26,347 nt of DNA. It comes from an uncultured Collinsella sp. Its GTDB lineage: Bacteria > Actinomycetota > Coriobacteriia > Coriobacteriales > Coriobacteriaceae. A program made the translations under genes and the position numbers. Below, in pieces: positions 14,776 to 22,866 of this stretch (its first letter is position 1; each line of letters starts with the position of its first letter). The stretch is from contig UQSK01000025.1 of the NCBI GenBank assembly GCA_900543605.1, positions 1 through 26,347 of the forward strand, written 5' to 3'. A model generated the notes under the pieces. That model was not told the DNA's origin. It worked only from the letters and a program-made list of their open reading frames with translations, and did no database searches.

Positions 14776-15534
14776 CTATGACAGTTCGTTGGCTACTTGG
14801 TGTTCGTAGAAGGCTTCGATTACGGCGTTGAAGTCGCGGGCGAAGTCTTCCATGGTTCCGCGCCAGGTGGCTCGGCTGGGCTTGCCTTGGCCCACAAAGG
14901 CGGTTTGGATGCCGCAATCGGGGGACGGGAAGTCGCGTTTGGGATCGTTGCCCACCATAAGGACCTCGTGTGGCTCGAGTCCCATCACCTGAAGCTGCTC
15001 TAGATAGTAGGTGGCATCGGGCTTGCAGCGGGTGGTGTTTCCCATGTGCGTGACGAGCTCAAAGGGAGCGTCGGCCAGGTCGCCCCAACCCATGCGGCAC
15101 TCGATGGCGCCCTGGGGAAAGCTGGGGTTGGTAAAGAGCGCGCAGCGCAGCCCTGCGTCCTGTACGGCCTGGAGCGCGGCGTGTGCGCCCGGCATGGCGT
15201 GGGCGTTAATGACATCGTCGTTCTTGTACGGAAGAACTTCGCGGTCATAGTAGGTAAACGCCTCGTAGATGAGGGGATCGGAGAGGCAGATCCCGCATCG
15301 GCGCTCGACCTCTTCTTGGTAAAACTCAAGATTGGTGCGGTTGTCCGTGCCGCTGCGGCGATTGGCGTTGAGGTCGACCAAGATGGTGCCGAGGCGCGCC
15401 ATCGTGCCACCGCGGCTGCGGTGCCCGATATCCGCGAGCATCGATGAGACATCCTTAAAATAGCGAAGGATGAACGCGTTGAGGTTGATGCTAAGAAGCG
15501 TCTCGTCCATATCGAAAACGACTGCTTTGAGCAC
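14776..15534 (-). CDS. HAD family hydrolase
   Basis: This 252-residue hydrolase of the haloacid dehalogenase superfamily begins VLKAVVFDMDETLLSIN, giving motif I near residue 9. LFTNPS provides motif II, CKPDATYY the motif III lysine, and LMVGNDPKRDF motif IV. The helical cap is at about 20-120, as in phosphoglycolate-phosphatase or YjjG-like members. I choose the GTG at 15534 because GAGAAAGG precedes it and motif I must be close to the N-terminus; the frame is open another 57 codons upstream, but that stretch does not resemble the family. The substrate is unknown. It is divergent from rpsA and convergent with cyuA across structured repeat copy 1. Confidence 0.88.
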   Translation of the reverse strand: MLKAVVFDMDETLLSINLNAFILRYFKDVSSMLADIGHRSRGGTMARLGTILVDLNANRRSGTDNRTNLEFYQEEVERRCGICLSDPLIYEAFTYYDREVLPYKNDDVINAHAMPGAHAALQAVQDAGLRCALFTNPSFPQGAIECRMGWGDLADAPFELVTHMGNTTRCKPDATYYLEQLQVMGLEPHEVLMVGNDPKRDFPSPDCGIQTAFVGQGKPSRATWRGTMEDFARDFNAVIEAFYEHQVANELS

Positions 15535-15849
15535 GCGGGCACCTTTCTCGTAAATTTGATCTAGAGTCGTTGGCTCCGGATACTTTACCCCAAAGCCGAA
15601 TGCCTGGCTGGTTATCGTCAAGTTGCGGAGACGTGTGTTCATAAGATTACGAAAAAGTCTCCACACGAGTAAAAAATCGCAGTTCACGCTTGAAATCGAA
15701 CTCATTTCCCCGTAACCTATACGAACGTGATTGCATAAGCGTCACATTAGTATCTGTCGGCTCCCGAGTGTTCCTAAACGTTGTGTGCTTGTCGCACCCT
15801 TCTGTAGGTCCTAGCAATCGGGGCCCCGTAGTTCGAAAGGGGTCCACCT
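15535..15849. other. Intergenic region between the HAD gene and rpsA
   Basis: This 315-base gap holds the promoters of two divergent genes. For the HAD gene, TTTACT (minus, 15673-15668) and TAATCT (15649-15644) are 18 bp apart and could be a promoter. For rpsA I see no convincing -35/-10 pair. The rpsA ribosome-binding site GAAAGGGG lies at 15835-15842. No RNA family or ORF is recognisable. Confidence 0.35.
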
Positions 15850-17016
15850 TTGAGTGAGATTCAGAACTCGTCCATTTTCTCTCTTGACGATGTCAATGAG
15901 GAGGAGATGAACAACCTCATCGACGGTACGATTACCGACTTTGATGAGGGCGATCTCGTTAACGGCACTGTCGTTAAGATCGAGCATGACGAGGTGCTCG
16001 TTGACATCGGATTCAAGTCCGAGGGCGTTATCCCGGTCCGCGAGCTGTCCATCCGCAAGGACGCTAACCCTGCAGACATCGTTGCACTCGGTGATCCCAT
16101 CGAGGCTCTGGTTCTCCAGAAGGAGGACAAGGACGGTCGTCTGGTCCTGTCCAAGAAGCGTGCCGAGTACGAGCGTGCTTGGAACCGCATCGAGGAGAAG
16201 TTCAACTCCGGCGAGAACGTCGAGGGCGAGGTTATCGAGGTTGTCAAGGGCGGCCTGATCCTCGACATCGGCCTGCGTGGCTTCCTGCCCGCTTCCCTCG
16301 TCGACCTCCGTCGTGTCAAGGACCTCACCTCCTACATGGGCACCCGCATCGAGGCTCGCGTCATCGAGATGGACCGCAACCGCAACAACGTCGTCCTCTC
16401 CCGTCGCGTCGTGCTCGAGGAGTCCCGTAAGGCCGAGCGCTCCGAGATCCTGTCCAAGCTCAAGTCTGGCATGCGTCTCCAGGGCACCGTTTCCTCCATC
16501 GTCGACTTCGGCGCCTTCGTCGACCTCGGCGGTATCGACGGCCTCATCCACATCTCCGAGCTCTCCTGGAATCACGTCAACCATCCTTCCGAGGTTGTCA
16601 AGGTCGGCCAGGAGGTCGAGGTCGAGGTTCTCGACGTCGATCTCAACCGCGAGCGCATCTCCCTGGGTCTCAAGCAGACCACCGAGGATCCGTGGCGCGC
16701 ACTGGTCAAGACGTACCCCGTCGGCGCTATCGTCGAGGGCACTGTGACCAAGCTTGTCCCGTTCGGCGCTTTCGTCGACCTGGGCGAGGGCATCGAGGGC
16801 TTGGTGCACATCTCCGAGATGGCCAACAAGCACGTCGATCAGCCTTCTCAGGTCACCCACGTGGGCGACAAGGTTCAGGTCAAGGTCATGGAGATCGACC
16901 TCGACCGTCGTCGTATCTCCCTGTCCATGAAGTCCGCTGCTGAGACTCTGGGCGTCGAGATCGAGGTTACCCCGCTTCCTTCCGAGAAGAAGGACGAGGA
17001 GACCGACGCCGAGTAA
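15850..17016 (+). CDS. rpsA: 30S ribosomal protein S1
   Basis: S1 binds mRNA and helps the 30S subunit load and unfold messages. This 388-residue protein has four S1 OB-fold repeats, at about 36-105 (GDLVNGTVVKIEHDEVLVDI), 121-190 (GENVEGEVIEVVKGGLILDI), 207-275 (GMRLQGTVSSIVDFGAFVDL) and 292-361 (GAIVEGTVTKLVPFGAFVDL). It ends in an acidic tail. Repeats 3 and 4 have the strongest RNA-binding consensus (FGAFVDLG, GLVHISE). Four repeats rather than the six of E. coli is usual for actinobacteria and Firmicutes. The start is TTG at 15850 with AAAGGGG about 7 bases upstream; no ATG fits. It is a single-gene unit closed by a terminator, followed by rnpB. Confidence 0.97.
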   Translation: MSEIQNSSIFSLDDVNEEEMNNLIDGTITDFDEGDLVNGTVVKIEHDEVLVDIGFKSEGVIPVRELSIRKDANPADIVALGDPIEALVLQKEDKDGRLVLSKKRAEYERAWNRIEEKFNSGENVEGEVIEVVKGGLILDIGLRGFLPASLVDLRRVKDLTSYMGTRIEARVIEMDRNRNNVVLSRRVVLEESRKAERSEILSKLKSGMRLQGTVSSIVDFGAFVDLGGIDGLIHISELSWNHVNHPSEVVKVGQEVEVEVLDVDLNRERISLGLKQTTEDPWRALVKTYPVGAIVEGTVTKLVPFGAFVDLGEGIEGLVHISEMANKHVDQPSQVTHVGDKVQVKVMEIDLDRRRISLSMKSAAETLGVEIEVTPLPSEKKDEETDAE

Positions 17017-17041
17017 ATCGGTTTGACGATCACTTGTTTTA

Positions 17042-17074
17042 AGGGATCCGTCCGTAATGGACGGGTCCCTTTTT
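17042..17074 (+). terminator. Intrinsic terminator of rpsA
   Basis: AGGGATCCGTCC (17042-17053) pairs with GGACGGGTCCCT (17059-17070), with one T-G wobble, a GTAAT loop and a run of five T. It starts 26 bases after the stop. Confidence 0.9.
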
Positions 17075-17339
17075 GCATTTGGTGCCGAGATGCACGATGC
17101 TGCCCTTGCTGTCCACAGGCTATTTGGTTGTCGCTGCATGAAAAAACGCCGACATCCCGCCTCGGGGAGGAGGCGGGAACGCACCGAGTAGACGGAGGGG
17201 TGCGGAGCGCGGTCGCGTCTCGACTGACGACGTTGCCCATCGACAGGACCATTGTAGCGCATGGCGGTTCTTGGTTTATCGTGTCGAGCGTTTGCGTTGT
17301 GCCATTGCCTGCGGCAACGGTGTGTTACACTCTTGCACT
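17075..17339 (+). promoter_or_regulatory. rnpB upstream region with promoter
   Basis: Immediately before rnpB, TACACT (17326-17331) is a good -10 box placed 8 bases before the first base of the mature RNA, with TTGCCT (17305-17310) as a -35 at 15 bp. Further up is a 9-bp hairpin, TCCCGCCTC (17155-17163) with GAGGCGGGA (17170-17178). A 33-codon open frame from 17091 has no ribosome-binding site and is not called. Confidence 0.55.
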
Positions 17340-17701
17340 GCTGAGTGGGCCAGACGGTCGCGCGATGTGCTGCTTGCAGTACGCGTGAGGAAAGTCCGGG
17401 CTCCAGAGGGCGGGATGCCGGCTAACGGCCGGGCGGAGTGATCCGACGGAAAGCGCCGCAGAAAAGAAGACTCCCACCTGCGCCGCAAGGCGTAAAGGGA
17501 AAAGCTGAAACGGTGGTGTAAGAGACCACCAGCGTCGTGGCAACACGGCGGCTTGGCAAGCCCCATCCGGAGCAAGCGCGAATAGGAACGCTATGGGCCG
17601 GCCCGGTCCGCGTTCGGGTAGCGTGCGTGGAACTGCACGGTAACGTGCAGACAAGATAAATGACCGTTCACGACAGAACCCGGCTTATAGGCCCACTCAG
17701 C
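17340..17701 (+). ncRNA. rnpB: RNase P RNA component, bacterial type A
   Basis: This is the catalytic RNA that trims tRNA 5' ends. The roughly 362-base gene is closed by the P1 helix GCTGAGTGGGCC (17340-17351) with GGCCCACTCAGC (17690-17701). Universally conserved stretches are present in order: GAGGAAAGTCCGGGCTCC near 17387, GGGTAAGG-type and AAACGGTGGTGTAAGAGACC core sequence near 17508, GGCAAGCCCCATCCGGAGC, and ACAGAACCCGGCTTATAGG near 17674. The cruciform core and GC-rich peripheral helices are as in other high-GC Gram-positives. Structured repeat copy 2 starts 10 bases after its 3' end. Confidence 0.96.
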
Positions 17702-17710
17702 AACTATGTT

Positions 17711-17823
17711 GACGCTGCGAACCCGTCAGCGCGGCAATCTGCCTTTCAAGCCTTCGGGCATGACCATAAGGTCAATGCCCTTGTCTTTCAAGGCACCTTG
17801 CTCGCGCTGACGGGTTCTCGCTG
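17711..17823 (+). repeat. Structured repeat, copy 2 of 2, directly after rnpB
   Basis: It has the same architecture as 14619-14730 with different paired bases. The outer helix is a perfect 13 bp, AACCCGTCAGCGC (17720-17732) with GCGCTGACGGGTT (17804-17816). The middle helix is GCAA and TGCCTT (17734-17737, 17740-17745) with AAGGCA and TTGC (17790-17795, 17798-17801). The apical helix is GGGCATGACC (17756-17765) with GGTC and ATGCCC (17770-17773, 17775-17780), a bulge at the same place and an ATAA loop. It retains GACGCTGC before and TCGCTG after, and CTTTCAA on both sides of the internal loop. Placed 10 bases past the RNase P RNA, it may act in 3'-end formation. Confidence 0.85.
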
Positions 17824-17935
17824 TTGGTGACGGTATCATTGGCGTTTCCGTTCTTGTTGACGAGGGCAACGGTGCTGTCTTTGCCGTATTATTGAGGCTG
17901 TTTGTTGCTGCGCTTTATTTTGTTGAGGGGCTTTG

Positions 17936-18571
17936 TTGGACAGCTATTTTACTCTGCAATCGAATATTGAGGCTTCGGGCGAGTTTGTGGACCGCAAGAG
18001 CCGGTTTATTGCCCAGCTGGTCCATATTGAGTCCGAGGACGAGGCGAATGCCTTTATCGAGATGGTTCGCAAGCGTCATTACGACGCTCGGCACAATGTT
18101 CCCGCGTGGATTTTAGTCGATGGACGCGAGCGCCAGAGCGATGATGGTGAGCCGAGCCGCACGAGCGGTATGCCGACGCTCGAGGTGCTGCGCGGCGCGG
18201 GGCTCAAAAATGTTTGCTGCGTGGTGACGCGCTATTTTGGTGGCACGCTGTTAGGGCCCGGTGGCTTGGTGCGCGCCTATACCGCGGCGACGCAGACGGC
18301 GGTGGCCGCGGCTCAGGAGGCCGGGCAGATCGTCGAGATGACGAGTGTCGTGCCTGTTGACGTGCATGTGGCCTATCCGCAGTATGAGCAAGTGCTTCAT
18401 TTGGCGCAGGATTCGGGTGCCAAGGTTTCGGATACCGATTTCGCGGATACCGTGACGATTCATTTGGTGTTCAAAGCGGGGGAGCAGGAGCCGTTTTGCG
18501 CTAAGATGCGCGAGCTTATGGCGGGGCGCGAGGAGATTGAGGTCGGCGCTCCCGAATTTGCCGAGTTTTAA
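17936..18571 (+). CDS. YigZ/IMPACT family protein (UPF0029)
   Basis: This 211-residue protein is of the bacterial IMPACT/YigZ family. The two-domain architecture is complete: an N-terminal UPF0029 domain (about 15-125) with KSRFIAQL, DDGEPSRTSGMPTLEVL and VTRYFGGTLLGPGGLVRAYT, then a small ferredoxin-like C-terminal domain. The biochemical role is not settled; eukaryotic IMPACT restrains GCN2, and the bacterial proteins are thought to bind nucleic acid. The start is one of two adjacent TTG codons (17933 or 17936); 17936 gives a better distance from GAGGGG. Transcription may enter from rnpB through structured repeat copy 2, or from its own unseen promoter. It is convergent with the next gene across a shared terminator. 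Confidence 0.9.
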   Translation: MDSYFTLQSNIEASGEFVDRKSRFIAQLVHIESEDEANAFIEMVRKRHYDARHNVPAWILVDGRERQSDDGEPSRTSGMPTLEVLRGAGLKNVCCVVTRYFGGTLLGPGGLVRAYTAATQTAVAAAQEAGQIVEMTSVVPVDVHVAYPQYEQVLHLAQDSGAKVSDTDFADTVTIHLVFKAGEQEPFCAKMRELMAGREEIEVGAPEFAEF

Positions 18572-18574
18572 CGG

Positions 18575-18626
18575 CGACGGCCGGCGTGCTTTTGGATGGA
18601 TCCCAAGCGCGCCGGCCGTCGTTTTT
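18575..18626. terminator. Terminator shared by the convergent yigZ-like and C_GCAxxG genes
   Basis: CGACGGCCGGCG (18575-18586) and CGCCGGCCGTCG (18610-18621) form a perfect 12-bp stem, followed by TTTTT on the plus strand. It starts 4 bases after the yigZ-like stop. Confidence 0.85.
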
Positions 18627-18639
18627 CTGTTGCTGCCGC

Positions 18640-19086
18640 TTACTCGGCGAGCTGCTTTAGCACATCGCAGGCGATTTCGACGGCATCGTCGATGCAACCG
18701 GGACAGCTGCGGAGCGGACCCTTGTCCGATCCGATGCCCTTGAGCGTGCCGCAGACGGTCGTCGTGTTCTTCTCGCCAAAACGCTTGGCGATTTCGCGCG
18801 ACAGCTTGTAGGTCTGGCCCTTGGTCTTGGGGTTTTCCATGCCGTCGCTCATCACAAAGCCCATGATGGCCACGGCGCCCGAGATGGCACCGCAGGTTTC
18901 GGTCATGCCGCCCATGCCGGCGCCAAAGCCCTCGGTGAGGGTAAAGGCGGTCTGGGGGTCGAGCCCGACGGCAGGTGCGAGCGTGCAGGCGACGGCCTGT
19001 GCGCAGTTGAAGCCTTGGGCGTGGTATTCGGCAGCCTGAGCTTGGCAGGCGGCGGTGTCGAGCTGAGCAGTATCGATTTGCTTCAT
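18640..19086 (-). CDS. C_GCAxxG_C_C family protein
   Basis: This 148-residue protein has the cysteine pattern that names the C_GCAxxG_C_C family: C in GFNCAQAV, then GFGAGMGGMTETCGAISGAV, a C in TTTVCGTLKG and the paired cysteines of RSCPGCIDDAVEIACDVL. The pattern suggests metal or Fe-S binding; the family is common in anaerobes, often near redox genes, but its biochemical role is not established. The ATG at 19086 is preceded by AAGGAG; 36 upstream codons are open but lack that signal. It is divergent from the MetY-type gene, a context that fits sulfur or redox metabolism without proving it. Confidence 0.88.
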   Translation of the reverse strand: MKQIDTAQLDTAACQAQAAEYHAQGFNCAQAVACTLAPAVGLDPQTAFTLTEGFGAGMGGMTETCGAISGAVAIMGFVMSDGMENPKTKGQTYKLSREIAKRFGEKNTTTVCGTLKGIGSDKGPLRSCPGCIDDAVEIACDVLKQLAE

Positions 19087-19249
19087 CGTTGTCTCCTTGG
19101 TCACGGTGTACTCGCCTATGGTACCCGTGACGGGGCATGTAATCATCGAGAGCTTCATGTATGTCTCGTTTTTATCTATCGAGCAAATGCCCAAGGCTTG
19201 AGATAAATACCCCTGATCAATTTGTCCCTTAACCTACCTTGGGGATGGG

Positions 19250-19278
19250 TTGAGAGGGGTGCAGGGTAGCGGTATCGT
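19250..19278 (+). promoter_or_regulatory. Probable promoter of the MetY-type gene
   Basis: TTGAGA (19250-19255) and TATCGT (19273-19278) are separated by 17 bp, about 40 bases before the start codon. CTACC and GGTAG flanking the -35 could pair. I do not see a SAM riboswitch or T-box here. Confidence 0.45.
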
Positions 19279-19317
19279 GAACCGAATAAAACTAAAACCC
19301 AGGCAAGGGAGCTAGAT

Positions 19318-20601
19318 ATGACCGAGCAGACCATCGGAACTACATGTGTCCAGGGCGGCTATCACCCGGGAGATGCCGAGCCGCGCCAGGTGCCCATCTA
19401 CCAGTCCACCACGTGGAAGTACGACACGTCCGAGCACATGGGCAAGCTGTTTGACCTAGAGGAGTCGGGCTACTTCTACAGCCGTCTGCAGAACCCCACG
19501 TGCGATCTCGTTGCCGCCAAGATCTGCGAGATGGAGGGCGGCACCGCTGCGATGCTCACGAGCTCGGGCATGGCTGCGAATTTCCTCGCGATTTTTAACG
19601 TGGCCGGTGCCGGCGATCATGTGGTCGCGAGCTCTGCTATCTACGGCGGTACCTACAACCTGCTCGCCCATACTATGGAGCGCATGGGTTTGACCTGTAC
19701 CTTCGTTGCCCCCGACTGCACCGACGAGGAGCTCGAGGCAGCCTTCCAGCCCAACACCAAACTCGTCTTTGGCGAGACCATCGCCAACCCCGCCCTTGCC
19801 GTGCTCGATATTGAGCGCTTTGCCAAGGCCGCGCACGACCACGGCGTGCCGCTGATGGTCGACAACACCTTCCCGACGCCCGTGATGTGCCGTCCCTTTG
19901 AGTGGGGCGCCGACATCGTCACGCACTCCACCACTAAGTACATGGATGGCCATGCGGCCTACCTGGGCGGCGTGATCGTCGATCACGGCCAGTTTGACTG
20001 GATGGCCCATGCTGATAAGTTCCCGGGTCTCACCACGCCTGACGAGAGCTATCACGGCGTGACCTATGCCGAGAAGTTCGGTCGCGAGGGCGCCTTCATT
20101 ACCAAGGTCACCGCGCAGCTCATGCGCGACCTCGGCCCCATGCAGAACCCGCAGGCGGCCTTCTTCCTGAACAGCTCGCTCGAGAGCCTGCATGTACGCA
20201 TGCCGCGTCATTGTGAGAACGGCCTGGCCGTCGCCAAGTTCCTGCAGAGCCATTCCAAGGTGCGCTTCGTGAGCTATCCGGGCCTGGAGGGCGATAAGTA
20301 CTATGACCTGGCTCAGAAGTACATGCCCAACGGTACCTGCGGCGTTGTGAGCTTTGGCTTTAACGGTGGTCGCGCGGCGGCCGAGACCTTTATGAAGAGC
20401 CTCAAGCTCGCCCAGATCGCCACGCACGTGGCCGATGCCCGCACTTGCTGCCTGCATCCCGCTAATGCCACGCATCGCCAGATGAACGATGAGGAGCTCA
20501 TCGCCTGTGGCATCTCCGCCGACATGGTGCGCCTGTCGTGCGGCCTCGAGGACACGGCCGATCTGATTGCCGACCTTGAGCAGGCACTCGAGCAGTGCTA
20601 G
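19318..20601 (+). CDS. metY: O-acetylhomoserine sulfhydrylase-type PLP enzyme
   Basis: This 427-residue enzyme of the Cys/Met metabolism PLP family (fold type I) closely fits O-acetylhomoserine aminocarboxypropyltransferase, which makes homocysteine from O-acetylhomoserine and sulfide. The PLP lysine is K207 in HSTTKYMDGH. Other family blocks are QVPIYQSTTWKYD, YSRLQNPT, LTSSGMAAN, SSAIYGGTYNL, LMVDNTFPTP and the C-terminal MVRLSCGLEDTADLIADLE. Methionine gamma-lyase is the main alternative, since the two are hard to separate by sequence; the length and the long insert at about 225-260 (FPGLTTPDESYHGVTYAEKF) favour MetY. The ATG at 19318 has AGGGAG upstream. A terminator separates it from the MFS gene. 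Confidence 0.87.
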   Translation: MTEQTIGTTCVQGGYHPGDAEPRQVPIYQSTTWKYDTSEHMGKLFDLEESGYFYSRLQNPTCDLVAAKICEMEGGTAAMLTSSGMAANFLAIFNVAGAGDHVVASSAIYGGTYNLLAHTMERMGLTCTFVAPDCTDEELEAAFQPNTKLVFGETIANPALAVLDIERFAKAAHDHGVPLMVDNTFPTPVMCRPFEWGADIVTHSTTKYMDGHAAYLGGVIVDHGQFDWMAHADKFPGLTTPDESYHGVTYAEKFGREGAFITKVTAQLMRDLGPMQNPQAAFFLNSSLESLHVRMPRHCENGLAVAKFLQSHSKVRFVSYPGLEGDKYYDLAQKYMPNGTCGVVSFGFNGGRAAAETFMKSLKLAQIATHVADARTCCLHPANATHRQMNDEELIACGISADMVRLSCGLEDTADLIADLEQALEQC

Positions 20602-20668
20602 GCTAGCTCCGTACAAGGTGCCGATGCTGGCAGAAAGCTTCGGTGACCTTTCGTTCCGATTCCGTAGG

Positions 20669-20716
20669 CGGGACCCCAATCGCGGCTGTTTGCAGGCGAT
20701 CGGGGCCCCGTTTTTT
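20669..20716 (+). terminator. Intrinsic terminator of metY
   Basis: CGGGACCCCAATCGC (20669-20683) pairs imperfectly with GCGATCGGGGCCCCG (20696-20710), followed by six T. It ends just before the ribosome-binding site of the MFS gene. Confidence 0.85.
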
Positions 20717-20742
20717 GCGTTAGGCCACTCGAAAGGATGGAT

Positions 20743-22047
20743 ATGGAGAAAACTGCAGAGCAGTTGCGCCGCGAGCACATTGCTCTAGAGGGCGACACCC
20801 ATGGCAAGAACAAATGGGCGATTCTGTTTACCGTGCTCATCATGACGTTTATGTCGTGTCTGGATTCGACCGTCGTGACCGTGGCGTTGCCCGTGATGCA
20901 AAAGGAGCTGGGCGTGGGCCTCGACCGCATCCAGCTGGTGAGCTCGGTGTACCTGCTTGCGACATGCGTGGCTATGCTGCCGTTTGGCCGCTTGGGCGAC
21001 GTGCGCGGCAAGGTGGGCGTATTCCAGCTGGGCGTAATCGTTTTTACGGCCGGTTCGCTGCTTTGCGGCCTTTCGGGTTCGCTCGAGGTTCTTATCCTGG
21101 CACGCATTGTTCAGGGCGTCGGTTGCGCGGCGGCCATGGCTAACAACATGGGTATCATCACCGAGTCGTTTCCGGCGCGCGAACGTGGCCGTGCCATGGG
21201 TATTCTCGCGACCTTTGTGGCCCTCGGCATGATGTGTGGCCCCGTGCTTGGCGGCATGCTGGTGGCAAGCTTTCCCTGGGAGAGTATCTTCCTCATCAAC
21301 CTGCCTATTGGCGTGATCTCGTTTATCGTGGGGCTCTACACGCTGCCGCATGTTAAGCCGGAGGCCGGCGAGCGCCCCATGTCCCTGATCGAGGCCGCTC
21401 GTCGCTGCTTTGCAAATTCGGCCTTCACCATCAACCTTGCCTGCATGCTCATCGTGTTCGTTGGCATTGGCGCATCCGAGTTTATTCTGCCGTTCTATTT
21501 TCAGGACGCCCACGGCTTTGGTTCCGACATTTCCGGATTGCTCTTTTTGGCGCTGCCGATGGTGAATGCCTTTATCGGGCCGCTTTCGGGTACGGTTTCG
21601 GACCGTGTTGGCTGCGAGGGCCCTACGGCGGTCGGCCTGGGCGTGTATGTGTGCGGTCTCTTTGCGGTAAGCACGCTCGACGAGCGCTCTTCTATCCCTG
21701 TGATCGTGTGCTGTGTCGCGTTTATGTCGTGCGGTACGTCGGTTTTCCAGAGTCCTAACAACTCGTTGTACATGGGCTCGGCTCCGCGCGAAGCACTCGG
21801 CTTTGCGGGTAGTCTGGGTAGCCTGGCGCGTTATGCGGGTATGGCACTCGGCATTACGGTGGCGTCGAATATCCTGTATGGACAGATGAGCGTGGCGATG
21901 GGCGAGGCCGTGACCAGTTTTGTTGCAGGACGTCCGGATGTGTTCCTGTTTGGTTTCCGTTCGGTGTTCTATGTGTTGATGGCTGTGGCCGCTGTGGGCT
22001 TTGCGCTTGCCATGGTGCGTTTGGTGAAGATGCGCGCCCGCCATTAG
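20743..22047 (+). CDS. MFS transporter, drug-exporter-like
   Basis: This 434-residue major facilitator has twelve visible membrane segments, the first at about 25-48 and the last at about 402-425. Motif A is GRLGDVRGKVG after helix 2. The motif D-type region MTFMSCLDSTVVTVALPVM in helix 1 is typical of DHA2 (EmrB/QacA) drug-proton antiporters, and GPVLGGML in helix 5 is the exporter motif C. DHA2 members usually have 14 helices, so this looks like a shorter variant. The ATG at 20743 is preferred to that at 20737 because GAAAGG is 6 bases away. It sits between a terminator and xpt without a regulator next to it. Substrate is unknown; the region up to xpt holds only a weak GCCGTCCC/GGGACGG stem. 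Confidence 0.88.
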   Translation: MEKTAEQLRREHIALEGDTHGKNKWAILFTVLIMTFMSCLDSTVVTVALPVMQKELGVGLDRIQLVSSVYLLATCVAMLPFGRLGDVRGKVGVFQLGVIVFTAGSLLCGLSGSLEVLILARIVQGVGCAAAMANNMGIITESFPARERGRAMGILATFVALGMMCGPVLGGMLVASFPWESIFLINLPIGVISFIVGLYTLPHVKPEAGERPMSLIEAARRCFANSAFTINLACMLIVFVGIGASEFILPFYFQDAHGFGSDISGLLFLALPMVNAFIGPLSGTVSDRVGCEGPTAVGLGVYVCGLFAVSTLDERSSIPVIVCCVAFMSCGTSVFQSPNNSLYMGSAPREALGFAGSLGSLARYAGMALGITVASNILYGQMSVAMGEAVTSFVAGRPDVFLFGFRSVFYVLMAVAAVGFALAMVRLVKMRARH

Positions 22048-22204
22048 CGTGTTGGGAGGCTGTCTGCCACGATTCGCGCCGTCCCAAAAAGACTGGTTTG
22101 TGGTGCGATGCGGCTTGTGGGACGGGCGGGGGTCGGTCCGTGGTAGACTATCGAACAACGTTTATTAATCGCGCGGTATCGTTGCCGCGAGAAGGGGTTG
22201 CGCC

Positions 22205-22783
22205 ATGCAGGAGCTTGAGGATCGTATTCGCCATGACGGCATCGTAAAGGCCGGTAACGTCCTTAAGGTTGATGCCTTCCTCAACCACCAATGCGACGTT
22301 GAGCTGTTCGACCACATGGGCGCCGAGTGGGCCCGTCTGTTCGAGGGTGTCGAGATCAACAAGATCCTGACGATTGAGGCTTCGGGCATTGGCATGGCTT
22401 GCATCGCGGCTCAGCATTTTGGCGGCGTGCCGGTGGTCTTTGCCAAGAAGGCGCAGTCCATCAACCTTGACGGCGAGCAGTATGCCACGACCATCTATTC
22501 CTTTACCAAGCAGAAGGAGTACCCGGTCATTGTCGGCAAGCGCTTTCTGTCCGAGGGCGATAAGGTCCTGATTATCGACGACTTCCTGGCCAACGGCTGC
22601 GCGCTTGAGGGCCTTATTAAGATCTGCGAGGCTGCGGGCGCCGAAGTTGCCGGCATTGGCATCGCCGTTGAGAAGGGCTTCCAGGGCGGCGGCGATAAGC
22701 TCCGTAAGCGCGGCTTCCGCGTTGAGAGCTTGGCCCGTATCGCCGATATGGACTGCGAGAACGGCGAGATCACCTTCGCCTAA
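22205..22783 (+). CDS. xpt: Xanthine phosphoribosyltransferase
   Basis: This 192-residue type I phosphoribosyltransferase salvages xanthine (and possibly guanine) to the nucleotide using PRPP. The PRPP loop is VLIIDDFLANGCA (121-133). The N-terminal VDAFLNHQCDV and TIEASGIGMA, and the C-terminal GIAVEKGFQGGGDKLRKRG, match Xpt. PurR of Bacillus and adenine phosphoribosyltransferase share the PRPP motif but differ in length and ends. The ATG at 22205 has GAAGGGG upstream. In Bacillus xpt is under a guanine riboswitch; none is recognisable in the 157 bases before this gene. A very regular hairpin terminator follows. Confidence 0.92.
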   Translation: MQELEDRIRHDGIVKAGNVLKVDAFLNHQCDVELFDHMGAEWARLFEGVEINKILTIEASGIGMACIAAQHFGGVPVVFAKKAQSINLDGEQYATTIYSFTKQKEYPVIVGKRFLSEGDKVLIIDDFLANGCALEGLIKICEAAGAEVAGIGIAVEKGFQGGGDKLRKRGFRVESLARIADMDCENGEITFA

Positions 22784-22811
22784 GCGCGCAACACAAGCGA
22801 TTGGTATGCGA

Positions 22812-22846
22812 TGTGACAAAGGGACTGTCCCTTTGTCACATTTTTT
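22812..22846 (+). terminator. Near-perfect palindromic terminator of xpt
   Basis: TGTGACAAAGGGAC (22812-22825) is mirrored by GTCCCTTTGTCACA (22827-22840) around a single T, and six T follow. The core GGGACTGTCCC recurs in part in the hairpin at 23256-23326 and near the argH ribosome-binding site. Confidence 0.88.
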
Positions 22847-22866
22847 GTATGAGGGGAGGTGCTGAT

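Noticed and set aside
15535..15705. N-terminal extension of the HAD gene to 15705
   Set aside because: HAD motif I needs to be near the N-terminus; the GTG at 15534 has a good ribosome-binding site and the extension resembles no protein.
17091..17192. 33-codon frame upstream of rnpB (starts MHDAALAVHRLFGC)
   Set aside because: No ribosome-binding site, and it lies over a hairpin just past the rpsA terminator.
19200..19317. SAM riboswitch or T-box before metY
   Set aside because: Only a short CTACC/GGTAG pairing is visible; none of the conserved motifs of those families are present.
22048..22204. Guanine riboswitch before xpt
   Set aside because: Expected from Bacillus, but the conserved purine-riboswitch core is not present.
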